Notes: generated from the letters alone by a model not told the origin. A stretch of DNA of 64,000 nucleotides from Flavobacteriaceae bacterium NBU2973 (GCA_026162565.1 JAOEIQ010000001.1:186001-250000), one strand, 5' to 3'. Shown: positions 7,805 through 18,580, counted from the stretch's first letter. Numbers and translations: made by a program.

Positions 7805-8895
7805 GAATTACTATCGTTGCTGGAGCCAGACCAAATTTTATGAAAATAGCGCCAATTATTGAAGCTATTTCTCATAAAAAAGAAACAGGTCATGATATTG
7901 ATTATCGTCTGGTACATACAGGACAGCATTATGACAAAAATTTAAGTGGTACTTTTTTTGAGGAACTTAATATACCTTTTCCTGATAGCAATTTAGACGT
8001 TAAAAGCGGAACGCAAGCAGAACAAACTGCTGCTATTATGATTGGTTTTGAAAACGAATTAACACAAAATCCATGCGATTTAGTTATGGTAGTTGGCGAT
8101 GTAACCTCTACAATGGCCTGTACAATTGTTGCAAAAAAAGCTGGTATTAAGGTGGCTCATGTGGAAGCTGGGATTCGTTCTGGTGATATGAATATGCCAG
8201 AGGAAATTAATCGGATTGTAACTGATAGCCTAACTGATTATTTTTTTACAACCTCAAACCATGCTAATAAAAATTTAAAAAAATTAGGTGTTGCTGACGA
8301 TGCCATTTTTTTTGTAGGTAATGTTATGATTGATACACTTCTAAAAAATAAATCAAGATTAACAAAACCTCAACTTTGGAATGACCTGAAACTAGAGTCA
8401 AAAAAATATATGGTCATGACATTACATAGACCTAGTAATGTTGATGAAGAAAAGCAACTTAAAACCTTAATTACTCAACTCTCATCATTAGCAAAAGATT
8501 ATCCTATTATATTTCCTGTTCATCCGAGAACAAAAAAACTTCTTCAAGGCTTACATTTGAATTTTGAAAATCTTCATTTTGTAGAACCTTTAGGCTATTT
8601 AAATTTTAATTACCTAGTGAAAAATGCCTTTGCAGTATTAACCGATTCTGGTGGTATAACAGAAGAAACCACTGTCATGAATGTACCTTGTATTACTTTA
8701 AGAGATTCTACAGAAAGACCAGAAACTTGTGAAATGGGGACAAATGTTCTTGTTGGTAGTGATTCAGTAAAAATTGAAGAGGCTTTTAAAAAATTACTTT
8801 CAGGAAATTGGAAACAAGGACAAATTCCAGAATTATGGGATGGTCATGCAGCAAAAAGAATTGCGGACTCTTTAATAGATATTTATAATTTATAA
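7801..8895 (+). CDS. wecB: UDP-N-acetylglucosamine 2-epimerase, non-hydrolysing
   Basis: A 364-residue cytoplasmic enzyme interconverting UDP-GlcNAc and UDP-ManNAc, a precursor for surface glycans. Family motifs are all present: VHTGQHYDKNLSG, VVGDVTSTMA, HVEAGIRSGDMNMPEE, TLHRPSNVD and LTDSGGITEET. It sits between the CapK-like gene and a glycosyltransferase with 4-base and 1-base overlaps, forming a three-gene rightward unit. No UDP-ManNAc dehydrogenase is obvious in the window, so UDP-ManNAc may be used directly. Confidence 0.92.
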   Translation: MRITIVAGARPNFMKIAPIIEAISHKKETGHDIDYRLVHTGQHYDKNLSGTFFEELNIPFPDSNLDVKSGTQAEQTAAIMIGFENELTQNPCDLVMVVGDVTSTMACTIVAKKAGIKVAHVEAGIRSGDMNMPEEINRIVTDSLTDYFFTTSNHANKNLKKLGVADDAIFFVGNVMIDTLLKNKSRLTKPQLWNDLKLESKKYMVMTLHRPSNVDEEKQLKTLITQLSSLAKDYPIIFPVHPRTKKLLQGLHLNFENLHFVEPLGYLNFNYLVKNAFAVLTDSGGITEETTVMNVPCITLRDSTERPETCEMGTNVLVGSDSVKIEEAFKKLLSGNWKQGQIPELWDGHAAKRIADSLIDIYNL

Positions 8896-10058
8896 TGAAA
8901 GACATACTCATTATAACAAGTTATTACCCTCCTGAAACTGGAGCGGCGTCTAATAGAATTTCTCATTTAGCTGAAGGTTTACAAAAACATAATTATAAAG
9001 TTTCGGTTTTAACTCCTTTACCAAACTATCCAACTGGTAGAATATTTGAAGGCTATAAAGGTGTCTTTAAAAAAAAGAGTGTTGAAAACACTGTTAGCGT
9101 CACAAGACTTTGGGTTTATGCAAGCAATTCTAAAAACAAACTATTGCGTTTATTATCAATGCTATCTTACAGTTTTAGTTTGATTTGGTTTTTTGTTTTT
9201 AATAAAATTCCCAGGACAGTTATTATACAATCTCCTCCATTGCTGGTTGCTTTTACAAGCTTACTTTTTTTAAATTCTAAAAAACATAAGCTTATACTTA
9301 ATGTTAGTGACCTATGGCCAATTGCTGGATTAGAACTTGGAGCTTTTAAAAAGAATTTTAGTTATAAATTATTAGAAAGGATTGAGCGATATAATTATAA
9401 AAAAGCAAATGTAGTTTTAGGACAAAGTGAAGAAATTTTAACACATGTAAAATCTTTATTCCCAGATAAAAAAACGTTTTTATATAGAAACTTTCCTGAT
9501 TTTAAAGCTCCAGAAATAATTAAAGGACCTAGTAATAATAAAAAATTAAAATTGGTTTATGCTGGATTGTTGGGTGTAGCTCAAGGTATTTATAAACTTC
9601 TCGATAATTTAGATTTTACTAATATTGAATTCCATATTTATGGTAATGGAGCAGAACGTGAATTAATAGAAGCCTTCATTTTAAAAAATCCTGAGCTGTC
9701 AATTCATTATCATAGAGAAGTTACTCGAAAAGAGTTACACAAAGAACTTTATAAATATGATATTGCTATAATTCCATTACTCAATAGAATTTATGGTTCA
9801 GTTCCTTCTAAAATATTTGAATATACTAGATTGGGAATACCTATATTATATTTTGGTGGCGGAGAGGGTGAAACTATTATAGAAAAATATAATTTAGGTT
9901 GGGTTGCTGAAGCTGGTAATTATTTAGAATTAAACTCAAAAATTTACAGTATAAATAAAGAGAATTTAAGTTTTAGCTTTAGGAAAACTATTCAAAAAAC
10001 TGCTTTGCAAAATTTTGATTTTCAAAAACAGCTATCCGCTTTATTAAAACAACTTTAA
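8895..10058 (+). CDS. Glycosyltransferase, GT4 family (WbuB-like)
   Basis: A 387-residue GT-B enzyme. The N-terminus (IITSYYPPETGAASNRISHLAEGL) is the typical start of the WbuB/WcaI branch of GT4. The C-terminal domain has YAGLLGVAQG, the segment IAIIPLLNRIYGSVPSKIFEY and LGIPILYFGGGEG. WbuB transfers N-acetylfucosamine, but the sugar here is unknown. It is translationally coupled to wecB. Its stop overlaps by four bases the stop of the convergent sugar-phosphate transferase gene, so there is no room for a terminator. Confidence 0.85.
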   Translation: MKDILIITSYYPPETGAASNRISHLAEGLQKHNYKVSVLTPLPNYPTGRIFEGYKGVFKKKSVENTVSVTRLWVYASNSKNKLLRLLSMLSYSFSLIWFFVFNKIPRTVIIQSPPLLVAFTSLLFLNSKKHKLILNVSDLWPIAGLELGAFKKNFSYKLLERIERYNYKKANVVLGQSEEILTHVKSLFPDKKTFLYRNFPDFKAPEIIKGPSNNKKLKLVYAGLLGVAQGIYKLLDNLDFTNIEFHIYGNGAERELIEAFILKNPELSIHYHREVTRKELHKELYKYDIAIIPLLNRIYGSVPSKIFEYTRLGIPILYFGGGEGETIIEKYNLGWVAEAGNYLELNSKIYSINKENLSFSFRKTIQKTALQNFDFQKQLSALLKQL

Positions 10059-11410
10059 TACGCCTTATCTTCTCCTTTTAAGGCATTTATAAATGTCTGA
10101 ACTATTATTTTTATATCTAACAGAAGGGACCAATTTTCTATATAGAAAATATCATATTTAACACGATTAATTATATCCTTATCAGTTTCTATTTCGCCTC
10201 TAAAACCGCTAACTTGTGCTAAACCTGTAATACCTGGTTTCACAAAATGACGCACCATAAACTTATCTATTTTTTTAGCATACATATTGGTATGGCTAAC
10301 CATATGAGGTCTAGGGCCAACAACTGACATATCTCCAAACAAAACGTTAAAGAATTGCGGTAGTTCATCAATACTCGTTTTTCTAATAAACTTCCCTATT
10401 TTAGTAACTCTTTGGTCTCCTCTTGTAGCTTGATGTAAATGAGCATTTAGATTTGGGGTCATGGATCTAAATTTATAACAATCAAACTCTCTATAGTTAA
10501 ATCCATTACGAGATTGTTTAAAAAACACTGGGCCTTTAGATTCAAACTTGATAAGAATTGCAATAATTGGTGTTAGCCAAGATAAAATAAAAATAATTAC
10601 AGCTGAAGAGAATACGATATCGAAAGTTCTTTTGATTAATTGATTAAATGAATCTTCTAACGGGATGTTTCTAAAGGACAAAATTGGAATAAAATCATAA
10701 TATTCATACTTTAATTTTTTAGAATACACTTCCCTATTATCTGGTAAAAATTTTAAGATTTTCAGATTATTGTCTGCAAAGTCAATTACCTGATGTAACT
10801 GTTTATTTGATAATTCTGAAATAGAACAATAGATTTCGTCTACAAACTCATCTGCTACATATTTAAAGCAATTTTCTAGAGAGACGTTTGAGTCTTTAAA
10901 ATCAAACGTTTTCTTATACTTGTACCCATATTCTGGATATTTGTTAAAAAAATCCTTTAATGCTAAAGTTTGTTTATTTTCTCCAAAAATCACAGTATTC
11001 CTGTAGTTACCACCAAAAGATGATCTATACTTTTGTAATAAATAGTAGATAGTAAATTTAATAGATGCAATTAAAAAAAATGAGACCAAGACATATTTAA
11101 TAATTGAATATGGTTCTATTTTTAAATCTAAATTAAGCCCTGAAAAAGCAAACATTATTAGCGTAAATAATATAAGTTGCTTTAAAATAAATGATAAAAC
11201 TGTTACAGCTCTGGTATACCTGTATACCTCATAGAATTTTGATGTTAACGATAAAATAATCCAAGAAACAGATATAACAACAATAAAAAATACAGGGTCT
11301 ATGCTTTTAAAAAAATAAAATAATGCTAAACAGTTTAAAACCACTAAATCAATTACATATGAAATAGGTCTTAAATAGCCCGAATATCTTCCTTGTTTAA
11401 ATAAACTCAA
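10055..11410 (-). CDS. Polyprenyl glycosylphosphotransferase (WcaJ/WbaP type)
   Basis: A 451-residue membrane enzyme that starts the repeat unit by moving a sugar-1-phosphate onto undecaprenyl phosphate. It has four N-terminal transmembrane segments, a Rossmann-like middle domain (NTVIFGENKQ), a further membrane helix (IVFSSAVIIFILSWL) and the catalytic bacterial sugar transferase domain: YKFRSMT, SIDELPQFFNVL, VVGPRPH and KPGITGLAQVSG. Last gene of the long leftward operon. The start is a TTG one base after the UDP-xylose synthase stop. The reading MSLFKQGRYSGYLRPISYVI fits homologues I recall, so the non-ATG start is probably real. Confidence 0.93.
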   Translation of the reverse strand: MSLFKQGRYSGYLRPISYVIDLVVLNCLALFYFFKSIDPVFFIVVISVSWIILSLTSKFYEVYRYTRAVTVLSFILKQLILFTLIMFAFSGLNLDLKIEPYSIIKYVLVSFFLIASIKFTIYYLLQKYRSSFGGNYRNTVIFGENKQTLALKDFFNKYPEYGYKYKKTFDFKDSNVSLENCFKYVADEFVDEIYCSISELSNKQLHQVIDFADNNLKILKFLPDNREVYSKKLKYEYYDFIPILSFRNIPLEDSFNQLIKRTFDIVFSSAVIIFILSWLTPIIAILIKFESKGPVFFKQSRNGFNYREFDCYKFRSMTPNLNAHLHQATRGDQRVTKIGKFIRKTSIDELPQFFNVLFGDMSVVGPRPHMVSHTNMYAKKIDKFMVRHFVKPGITGLAQVSGFRGEIETDKDIINRVKYDIFYIENWSLLLDIKIIVQTFINALKGEDKAY

Positions 11411-11411
11411 A

Positions 11412-12398
11412 TTACTTTCTTATATGTTTAGTAAAATCCTTGTGTTCTTTTTTATAAAGTTCTTCTTCAGATAAACTTTTAAAATATTCAAAGGTAATTT
11501 TCATACCTTCAGTCCTATCTATTTTTGGTTGCCAATTTAATAATTTTCTTGCTAAAGAAATATCTGGTTGTCTTTGTAAGGGATCATCTTTAGGTAATTC
11601 TTTGAAAATAATTTTTTGATTCGAGTTGGTTAGTTTTATAATCTCTTCGGCAAAGTCTAAAATAGAGATTTCATTTGGATTACCAATGTTTACCGGTAAT
11701 GAATAATCACTCATTAGTAATCTATATATTCCCTCTACTTGATCATCTACATAGCAAAAGGATCTTGTTTGAGAACCATCTCCAAATACGGTTAGGTTTT
11801 CACCTCTTAAAGCTTGACCCATAAATGCGGGAATTACCCTTCCATCATTTAAACGCATTCTTGGGCCATAGGTGTTAAAAATTCTAACTATCCTCGTTTC
11901 TAGCCCATGGAATCTATGATAGGCCATTGTAATAGATTCTTGAAATCGTTTAGCTTCATCATACACTCCTCGCGGCCCTATTGTATTAACATTGCCATAA
12001 TATTCCTCTGTTTGAGGATGAATAAGTGGGTCGCCATAGACTTCAGAGGTTGAGGCTATTAAAATTCTAGCTTGTTTCTTTTTAGCTAAACCTAATAAAT
12101 TATGTGTGCCTAAAGCACCAACTTTTAATGTTTGAATAGGAATTTTTAAATAGTCTATTGGACTTGCTGGTGAAGCAAAGTGTAAAATATAGTCCAAATC
12201 GTTATCAACGTTAACATATTCGGTTACGTCATGAAATTTAAATTCAAAATTACCGTTATCATTTAAATGCTCAATGTTTTTTAAATCTCCTGTGATAAGG
12301 TTATCCATTCCTATAACATAGAATCCTTCAGCTAAAAAGCGGTCACATAAATGAGATCCCAGAAAACCTGCTGCACCAGTTATTAATACTCTTTTCAT
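11412..12398 (-). CDS. UDP-glucuronate decarboxylase (UDP-xylose synthase)
   Basis: A 328-residue short-chain dehydrogenase that decarboxylates UDP-glucuronate to UDP-xylose. The NAD site [10 protein letters not shown] is at 7-16. The UXS signature [17 protein letters not shown] (135-151) holds the catalytic pair Tyr146 and Lys150. A general epimerase would not carry this [14 protein letters not shown] stretch. It sits 5 bases after ugd, which supplies its substrate, so the two form a UDP-glucose to UDP-xylose route. Xylose or a derived sugar is therefore a likely constituent of the glycan. Confidence 0.9.
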   Translation of the reverse strand: MKRVLITGAAGFLGSHLCDRFLAEGFYVIGMDNLITGDLKNIEHLNDNGNFEFKFHDVTEYVNVDNDLDYILHFASPASPIDYLKIPIQTLKVGALGTHNLLGLAKKKQARILIASTSEVYGDPLIHPQTEEYYGNVNTIGPRGVYDEAKRFQESITMAYHRFHGLETRIVRIFNTYGPRMRLNDGRVIPAFMGQALRGENLTVFGDGSQTRSFCYVDDQVEGIYRLLMSDYSLPVNIGNPNEISILDFAEEIIKLTNSNQKIIFKELPKDDPLQRQPDISLARKLLNWQPKIDRTEGMKITFEYFKSLSEEELYKKEHKDFTKHIRK

Positions 12399-12403
12399 TT
12401 TAA

Positions 12404-13711
12404 TTAAACCGTTTTTCTACCAATTGAGCTATAGTAAAAGCCTTCGGATTTTAAGTCACTAATATCATAGAGGTTTCTCCCATCAAAAATAACTGGACTA
12501 TTCATTTTGTCTTTTAATTTAGAAAAATCTGGTGTTCTAAATATACTCCATTCTGTACAAATTACAAGTGCATCTGCATCAGCAACTGTATCATACATAT
12601 TTGACTCTAGGTGGATTTTATCACCAAATTTTTTCTTGATATTTTGCATAGCTTCAGGATCAAAAGCTTTTATTTTTGCACCTCTAGCTAATAAATCTTC
12701 TATGATATAAATGGAAGGAGCTTCACGTATATCGTCTGTTTCTGGTTTAAATGCTAATCCCCAAATTGCTATGGTTTTGTCTTGTAACTGATTTTTAAAG
12801 TAATCATCTATTCTTGGTATTAAGACTCTTTTTTGAATATCATTAACCTTTATTACAGAGTTTAAAATTTCAAAACTATAATTATTGTCTTTTCCAGATT
12901 TGTGAAGTGCTTTTACATCCTTAGGAAAACAGGAACCTCCATATCCAATGCCAGGGAATAAAAAACGTTTACCAATTCTGGAGTCGGTTCCCATACCTAC
13001 TCTAACTTTATCAACATCTGCTCCCACTCTCTCGCAAAAGTTAGCTATCTCATTCATAAAAGTTATTTTGGTAGCTAAAAAAGAATTAGCTGCATATTTT
13101 GTTAATTCTGCAGAACGCTCATCCATAATAATAATAGGATTTCCAGAGCGTACAAAAGGTTTGTAAAGCTTTTCCATTAGCTTTGTTGCTTTTTCAGAAC
13201 TGGAACCAATTATAATTCTTTCGGGTTTTAAAAAATCATCTACAGCAAAGCCTTCTCTTAAAAACTCTGGATTAGAAATTACATCAAAATCAATGCTTGT
13301 TTCGTTTTCTATTGTGGCTTTTACTTTATCTGAAGTTCCTACAGGAACAGTACTTTTATCTACAATTACTTTATATTGCTTTAAAAGTTTGCCTATATTT
13401 TTTGCTACTCCAAGAACATAGGATAAATCTGCCGAACCATCTTCATCTTCAGGTGTTGGCAATGCTAAAAAAATAATTTCACCGTGTTCTAAACCCTCTT
13501 CTAATGATGTAGAAAACTTTAATCTATCAGCTTTAATGTTTCTTTCAAATAAAATATCAAGATGAGGTTCATATATAGGCACCTCTCCTTGTTTCATTTT
13601 TTTAACTTTATCTTCATCGATATCAATACATAATACCTCGTTTCCAGTCTCTGCTAAACATGTTCCTGTTACAAGCCCTACATAACCCGTTCCTATCACT
13701 GATATTTTCAT
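12404..13711 (-). CDS. ugd: UDP-glucose 6-dehydrogenase
   Basis: A 435-residue NAD-dependent enzyme oxidising UDP-glucose to UDP-glucuronate. The Rossmann motif [10 protein letters not shown] lies at 7-16, [10 protein letters not shown] at 118-126, and the catalytic cysteine is Cys261 in [10 protein letters not shown]. The C-terminal UDP-binding domain ([17 protein letters not shown]) is complete. It feeds the UDP-xylose synthase directly downstream. UDP-ManNAc dehydrogenase (WecC) is a related alternative, but the neighbouring decarboxylase favours Ugd. Confidence 0.93.
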   Translation of the reverse strand: MKISVIGTGYVGLVTGTCLAETGNEVLCIDIDEDKVKKMKQGEVPIYEPHLDILFERNIKADRLKFSTSLEEGLEHGEIIFLALPTPEDEDGSADLSYVLGVAKNIGKLLKQYKVIVDKSTVPVGTSDKVKATIENETSIDFDVISNPEFLREGFAVDDFLKPERIIIGSSSEKATKLMEKLYKPFVRSGNPIIIMDERSAELTKYAANSFLATKITFMNEIANFCERVGADVDKVRVGMGTDSRIGKRFLFPGIGYGGSCFPKDVKALHKSGKDNNYSFEILNSVIKVNDIQKRVLIPRIDDYFKNQLQDKTIAIWGLAFKPETDDIREAPSIYIIEDLLARGAKIKAFDPEAMQNIKKKFGDKIHLESNMYDTVADADALVICTEWSIFRTPDFSKLKDKMNSPVIFDGRNLYDISDLKSEGFYYSSIGRKTV

Positions 13712-13717
13712 GTAAAC

Positions 13718-14833
13718 TTATTTTTGCTCTATAAATTGTTTGTATTTTTCCTCTACGAACTCTTTTATTTCCTTCTCAAACCTCTCTTTAGAAAATTTAA
13801 GTGCATTCTCTCTAATAGTTTCTGGTTTAAAATTTAGCTTTTCAAAAGCTTCTACTGCATTTATAATGGCTTCAGGATTTTGATTATTAAAAAGATACCC
13901 TGTTTTGTTATGAACAACCGTTTCTCTAACTCCTCCTTCATTAAAAGCAATAACTGGTGTTCCACAGGCTTGAGCTTCAACTGGAATAATCCCAAAATCT
14001 TCTTTAGCAGCAAAGACAAAGGCTTTAGCCTTTTTCATAAGCTCTTTTAATTCATGAGCATCAACAAATCCTTTAAGGTCTATGTTTCTGTTTGCTATAT
14101 TTTTTATGGCAATATATTCAGGTCCATCTCCAGCAACAATTAGCTTTTTATTTGGCATTTTATTAAATGCCTCTACAATCATCTTTATTCTTTTATATGG
14201 TACCATTCTAGAAGCTGTAAAGTAATAATCGTCTTTTAGTTTTTCAATTTCAAAATTATTAACATCTACTGGAGGATAAATTACTGTACTTTCTCTGTTA
14301 TAAACTTTTTTAATTCTTTTAGCTATATAGTTTGAATTAGCAATAAAGTGATCTACTCTATTTGTTGTTGATATATCCCATTGTCTTATTTTGTGCAATA
14401 CTCTTTTAGCATACATACCCTTTAACCCTTTATTAAGGTTAGAATCACTTAAATATTGATGGTATAAATCCCAAGCATATCTCATAGGTGAATGGCAGTA
14501 GCAAATATGTAGTTGGTCTTGGGTGGTTAAAACCCCTTTTGCAATAGAAGCTGAAGAAGATAAAACTAAATCGTAATCTGAAAGATTAAACTGTTCTACA
14601 GCTAAAGGAAACCATTGAAGAAATTTTCTGTGATTAGATTTTGCTGTAGGAAGTTTTTGTATAAAACTAGTTTGAGCTTTTTTTCCGTTTAAAATGAAGT
14701 TTCTATCTTTTTCGTTTAAAAAATCTACCAGTGCATAATGATCAAAATCGTTCCAAATATTATTAAATGAGTGTACTACTTTTTCTGCGCCTCCACTAAT
14801 GTAATACCAATCATGTACTAATGCTTTTTTCAT
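13718..14833 (-). CDS. Glycosyltransferase, GT4 family
   Basis: A 371-residue retaining GT-B enzyme. The N-terminal domain starts KALVHDWYYISGGAEKVVHSF and has ICYCHSPMRYAWDLYHQYL. The C-terminal domain carries FTASRMVPYKR and the donor-site motif FGIIPVEAQACGTPVIAFN followed by GGVRETV. Enzymes with the CHSPMRYAWD segment are common in O-antigen and capsule loci; donor and acceptor are unknown. The start overlaps the Wzy-like gene end by 23 bases, and ugd follows 6 bases after its stop. Confidence 0.9.
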   Translation of the reverse strand: MKKALVHDWYYISGGAEKVVHSFNNIWNDFDHYALVDFLNEKDRNFILNGKKAQTSFIQKLPTAKSNHRKFLQWFPLAVEQFNLSDYDLVLSSSASIAKGVLTTQDQLHICYCHSPMRYAWDLYHQYLSDSNLNKGLKGMYAKRVLHKIRQWDISTTNRVDHFIANSNYIAKRIKKVYNRESTVIYPPVDVNNFEIEKLKDDYYFTASRMVPYKRIKMIVEAFNKMPNKKLIVAGDGPEYIAIKNIANRNIDLKGFVDAHELKELMKKAKAFVFAAKEDFGIIPVEAQACGTPVIAFNEGGVRETVVHNKTGYLFNNQNPEAIINAVEAFEKLNFKPETIRENALKFSKERFEKEIKEFVEEKYKQFIEQK

Positions 14834-16076
14834 GTAACTTACTTCCTAAAATCTCAAAAACAAGAAGCATAAGCAAAAATGATAATATTGGATAAATTCC
14901 TGCGCCTCTTAAATAATTTATCACCAACAAAAATACATTAATTATTAAAAAATAAATTAAAATCGGTGCGTAAATGAAGGATTTGATACTTTTTTGATAA
15001 ACGTACTTTTGAAGCACGCCAAATAAAAACATAATAATTAAGGTTGCCCATCTAAAATCAATATATAAACCACCAAATGTTGTTAGATAAACATATGTTC
15101 TTGGAGAGGGATTACCATAAGAGATTCTGTTAAACAAGCCTATTTTATTTATAAATTTAGGGATGGCCACAAATGTATAACTGCCTTTTGTTTTAGTAAG
15201 ATCCTGATTGTCTATAATATGATTAAACTCAAAAACACCATGGCAAATATATTGCCCTGTTTGTAAAAAAATTAAAGTGTATAGTTTTAAAACTTCTGGG
15301 TATGATTCGTTATTAAAAAAGTTTTCGACATAGGGCTTGGGTTTGAGCATGTCGTTATATTTACTATTTAACATCCTGTTGTAAAAAACTGAATTGTCTG
15401 AATAACTGTTCTCCCTCTTTAATAAAATAGTTAGAGAAATGGTTAAAACAACCAAACAACCTAAAATTAATACAATTATTTTTTTAAAGTTTAATTTACT
15501 TCTATCGTAAATTACTAGAAATAATAAAACTATTAGAAAAATTTCAAAAACTGGTTTTCTAGTCCCTTTAAGGATAGCTTCTATTAGAGGTAATAAAAGA
15601 ACTATATAAGACAGAATAGCTAATAAATGAGTTCTCTTAAATTTGCTTGCCAAAACAATAACAACAGGGAAGAAATAGAGGCTTTTAAAAATAGATGCCA
15701 TTGAAAATAAAATATTACTTCTATGGTAATTTAAATCATTAATCCATCTGTTTACCTTAAACTCATTATTAAATGATAACTCTCTTACAAAAAATAAATC
15801 TATCCATCTTAAAATAAAACTACTTACAATAATTAGGATAAGTATTTTTAAAATAGTTTTAACTTTAAACTTATGAGTTGTTTCAGCAGATTTATTAAAT
15901 CTGGAACATAAAAATCCTAAAATTAATGCCAAATATGAAGCAACAATAAAGGCAATTGTATCTGTTTTAATAGCCTCTGTTATGGTAACTGGTAAAAAAG
16001 CAAATAATACACCCCAGAGAATTAAGCCTAAAAAAATACTTCCAAAAAATAATTGATATTTTTTTACAAAACTCAT
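14811..16076 (-). CDS. Wzy-like O-antigen polymerase, copy 1
   Basis: A 421-residue integral membrane protein with about 11-12 hydrophobic segments and a large periplasmic loop (roughly residues 225-340). Its C-terminal part, PSPRTYVYLTTFGGLYIDF through LIYFLIINVFLLVINYLRG, is clearly related to the protein at 22947-24269, so the two are paralogues. The topology and locus suggest a Wzy-type polymerase acting on lipid-linked repeats in the periplasm. This class is poorly conserved, so function rests on context. I use the ATG at 16076, four bases after the flippase stop, instead of the GTG at 16106. Confidence 0.7.
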   Translation of the reverse strand: MSFVKKYQLFFGSIFLGLILWGVLFAFLPVTITEAIKTDTIAFIVASYLALILGFLCSRFNKSAETTHKFKVKTILKILILIIVSSFILRWIDLFFVRELSFNNEFKVNRWINDLNYHRSNILFSMASIFKSLYFFPVVIVLASKFKRTHLLAILSYIVLLLPLIEAILKGTRKPVFEIFLIVLLFLVIYDRSKLNFKKIIVLILGCLVVLTISLTILLKRENSYSDNSVFYNRMLNSKYNDMLKPKPYVENFFNNESYPEVLKLYTLIFLQTGQYICHGVFEFNHIIDNQDLTKTKGSYTFVAIPKFINKIGLFNRISYGNPSPRTYVYLTTFGGLYIDFRWATLIIMFLFGVLQKYVYQKSIKSFIYAPILIYFLIINVFLLVINYLRGAGIYPILSFLLMLLVFEILGSKLHEKSIST

Positions 16077-16080
16077 TTGG

Positions 16081-17343
16081 CTAAAAAATGAAAATATAAC
16101 AACCACATATAATCAAATATATAACGATTAAGCTACACATAGATTTTAAAAAATAGATTTCCTTTTTATATAGACTGAAATATTGTATGATGTTAGCAAG
16201 AAAAATAACACTTAAATGGCAAAAAGTAAGAAGGGATAGAGTCATTACATCTTTTAACAAAAATAATGCTATACTTGATAATACAATTAACAACAAAAAC
16301 CTAGTGTTATTTCTTGCCGCTAAGTTTTCGCGATCTATGATATTAGAATTTAAAGCGCTTGCTATCCACATGACCATTTGAGCAGATAGTAAAAAATAAA
16401 CGACTCTGTTCTCCATATAAGTTTTGCTAAAATACTCTGATATGGAATTAACTAAATAGGGAGCGCATAAAAATATTATAATTGATAGTGTAAATATGAA
16501 AATAAAAAAAAGAAAATAGTATCTATCTAATACACGAGGATCAAAAGTGTATATTTTTTTAAAAAAAGCAATGTTTACTACTTGATGTATCATTACTACA
16601 ATTGCAGCTAATCTAAAATAAAAGGCATAAACTCCTACGGTTTCAAAATCAAAAAACAACTCTACTAAAATACGCCCAGAGGTAGTTATTAAAAATATTA
16701 AAAACGTTGAAATTAGTAAGTGAACACTAAAGTTTAATATGGTTTTATAATCTGTAATTAATATGCTGGTCTTATTTTTAAAATAACCATATATCGCATA
16801 CATAACATATACTAAACTATATAGTAATATAAACTTATTTATTGTTGAAATACCTATTGAAACTAAATCCAATCTTGATAATAAAAAGAAAGCTAACAAG
16901 ATAAGGTACACTCCAGAATCAAAAAAAACTGCAATAGTAGATCTTTCGTGAGATTTAAATTGAGTAGAATAAAATACCTGATTAGCAATAATATATGATA
17001 TATTAAAAGCTAAATAGAAATTAATATCTAAATTAAAACCAAAATATACGATTTGATTTATTACAAATGGAATCAATAAAATTATTGGATGTAAACTAAA
17101 AGTTGCTTTTAAATCTCTCCTCTTTTTTCTTAAAATAAAATATGGGTAAGCACCTGGTACACCAAGATTTATTAGTGTATTAACAATCATACCTAATCCA
17201 GCTAAAGCGTACTCTAAAACGCCAAAGTCAGATTCTGATAAAACATCTGCAAGTAGTAATGGAACAAAGTAAACTGTTGCTTTTGCAAGAGTAAACGCAA
17301 ATCCAAAAACAGCATGATTTTTAAGTAGTTTTAAAATTTGCAA
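16081..17343 (-). CDS. Wzx-type polysaccharide flippase
   Basis: A 420-residue protein with about 12 transmembrane segments of the MATE/MOP polysaccharide transporter type. It begins LKLLKNHAVFGFAFTLAKATVYFVPLLL, the usual Wzx opening. It should carry lipid-linked repeat units across the inner membrane. No ATG start exists upstream of this opening: the frame starts at TTG 17343, preceded by an in-frame stop codon. It is followed by the Wzy-like gene 4 bases later. A 135-base gap separates it from the upstream beta-helix gene, with no promoter consensus that I can see. Confidence 0.85.
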   Translation of the reverse strand: MQILKLLKNHAVFGFAFTLAKATVYFVPLLLADVLSESDFGVLEYALAGLGMIVNTLINLGVPGAYPYFILRKKRRDLKATFSLHPIILLIPFVINQIVYFGFNLDINFYLAFNISYIIANQVFYSTQFKSHERSTIAVFFDSGVYLILLAFFLLSRLDLVSIGISTINKFILLYSLVYVMYAIYGYFKNKTSILITDYKTILNFSVHLLISTFLIFLITTSGRILVELFFDFETVGVYAFYFRLAAIVVMIHQVVNIAFFKKIYTFDPRVLDRYYFLFFIFIFTLSIIIFLCAPYLVNSISEYFSKTYMENRVVYFLLSAQMVMWIASALNSNIIDRENLAARNNTRFLLLIVLSSIALFLLKDVMTLSLLTFCHLSVIFLANIIQYFSLYKKEIYFLKSMCSLIVIYLIICGCYIFIF

Positions 17344-17478
17344 ACTATCAGTTATTAATAAATCTAATATAACAAGTTAATCAAGTTTAAAAGTAGAATA
17401 ATAATTCTATTAAAGGCTTATAGAAGTTTACTATATTACCAAAAATGAAAACAGATTACTAAAAAAGATTAAATAAAT

Positions 17479-18531
17479 TTATTCTTTTATTTCTATAATA
17501 ACTCCATTAGTGTCTTCCTCTAAAATATTAATTTTAGGTGAGTCATTTTCAACTTTAAAAGTACCAATTGTTACAGGTCTATTTTTATCACCATAATCAA
17601 AATGAGCGGTGTATTTGCCTTTAGAATCCTTTTCATTAATTGTTATTTTTTCAATGAAACTATCATAACACTTATTAACCCATAAAGCCTTAAATTCTTT
17701 GTTTTCGCCTATTTCATTATTAGCATCCTGCATACCTGACATATCTTTAGAAGAGCCATCACCAAATTTATCTATAATCACATCTCCTATTAGGTGATCT
17801 TTTCCTGTAAGATAAATTCCATGTCTATCTGAAGATTTTATGTGCACCTTTTTTATTTGTACATTTTCTGGATTATTATTCCAACCATCAACTGCAAGTG
17901 CGGCATGATAGTTTTTATATTTGTCGCCTCCAGAACCAAGTCCTTCAATTATTAATTCGTTTATGCTTATGTTTTTTGTACCAGCATAAATATGACAGCC
18001 TTGACTTAATAAACCATAAATATTTTTGTCTTTATTAGATTTTATGGTTAAGTCATTAATAGAAATATCGTTAGATTTTCTTGATAAAAATCCTACATAC
18101 GAACTTAAACTACCTTTAAATGTAATATTTTGCGATGGAGTAGAGTCATTTTCAATAATTTGAATAACACCTCCAAATTCAGCATCATCAAACTTTAAAG
18201 TTATATTTTCTCGTCCTTTAATAAAAATAGATGTCTTGTAATACCCTTTAGGGAAACTCATTTCAATTTCTTCGTTTTGAGCTAAATCTAAAATCGTTTC
18301 AATTTTCGATTTTTTACTAAAAGGATGATTGGCCGCATACGCAGAGTCAGGAAATATACCATAACGTCTAACATCACCTACTTTGTAATCTGGATTTAAA
18401 GCATAATCTGAATCGTCGAATGTTTTAACAGCCTCAACCTTATTATCTATAACTTGTTCTTTTTTAGTTGAGTCATTTTTACAAGATGCTATAAAAACAA
18501 TTAATGTTAAAAGTGTAATCAGTTTTTTCAT
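17479..18531 (-). CDS. Parallel beta-helix lipoprotein, copy 1
   Basis: A 350-residue exported lipoprotein: the signal peptide ends in the lipobox IASC (Cys17). The mature part opens with VGDVRRYGIFPD, like the N-terminus of pectate-lyase-type beta-helix proteins. Repeated short strands (ITLKFDDAEFGG, ISINDLTIKSN, ISINELIIEGLG, VQIKKVHIKSSDRHGIYLTG) follow, as in right-handed parallel beta-helices. Such folds bind, cleave or epimerise polysaccharides. No catalytic set can be assigned. It is a clear paralogue of the protein at 19818-20864, and the O-antigen-ligase-like gene lies between them. It may act on the nascent glycan at the periplasmic or outer-membrane face. Confidence 0.7.
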   Translation of the reverse strand: MKKLITLLTLIVFIASCKNDSTKKEQVIDNKVEAVKTFDDSDYALNPDYKVGDVRRYGIFPDSAYAANHPFSKKSKIETILDLAQNEEIEMSFPKGYYKTSIFIKGRENITLKFDDAEFGGVIQIIENDSTPSQNITFKGSLSSYVGFLSRKSNDISINDLTIKSNKDKNIYGLLSQGCHIYAGTKNISINELIIEGLGSGGDKYKNYHAALAVDGWNNNPENVQIKKVHIKSSDRHGIYLTGKDHLIGDVIIDKFGDGSSKDMSGMQDANNEIGENKEFKALWVNKCYDSFIEKITINEKDSKGKYTAHFDYGDKNRPVTIGTFKVENDSPKINILEEDTNGVIIEIKE

Positions 18532-18580
18532 TAGTAAATTTTATTTCTGCAAATATACTATTATTCCTTTTTTATCTATA

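Noticed and set aside
16187-16381. 64-codon plus-strand open frame inside the flippase gene
   Set aside because: It is antisense to a well-supported membrane transporter and has no promoter or family features.
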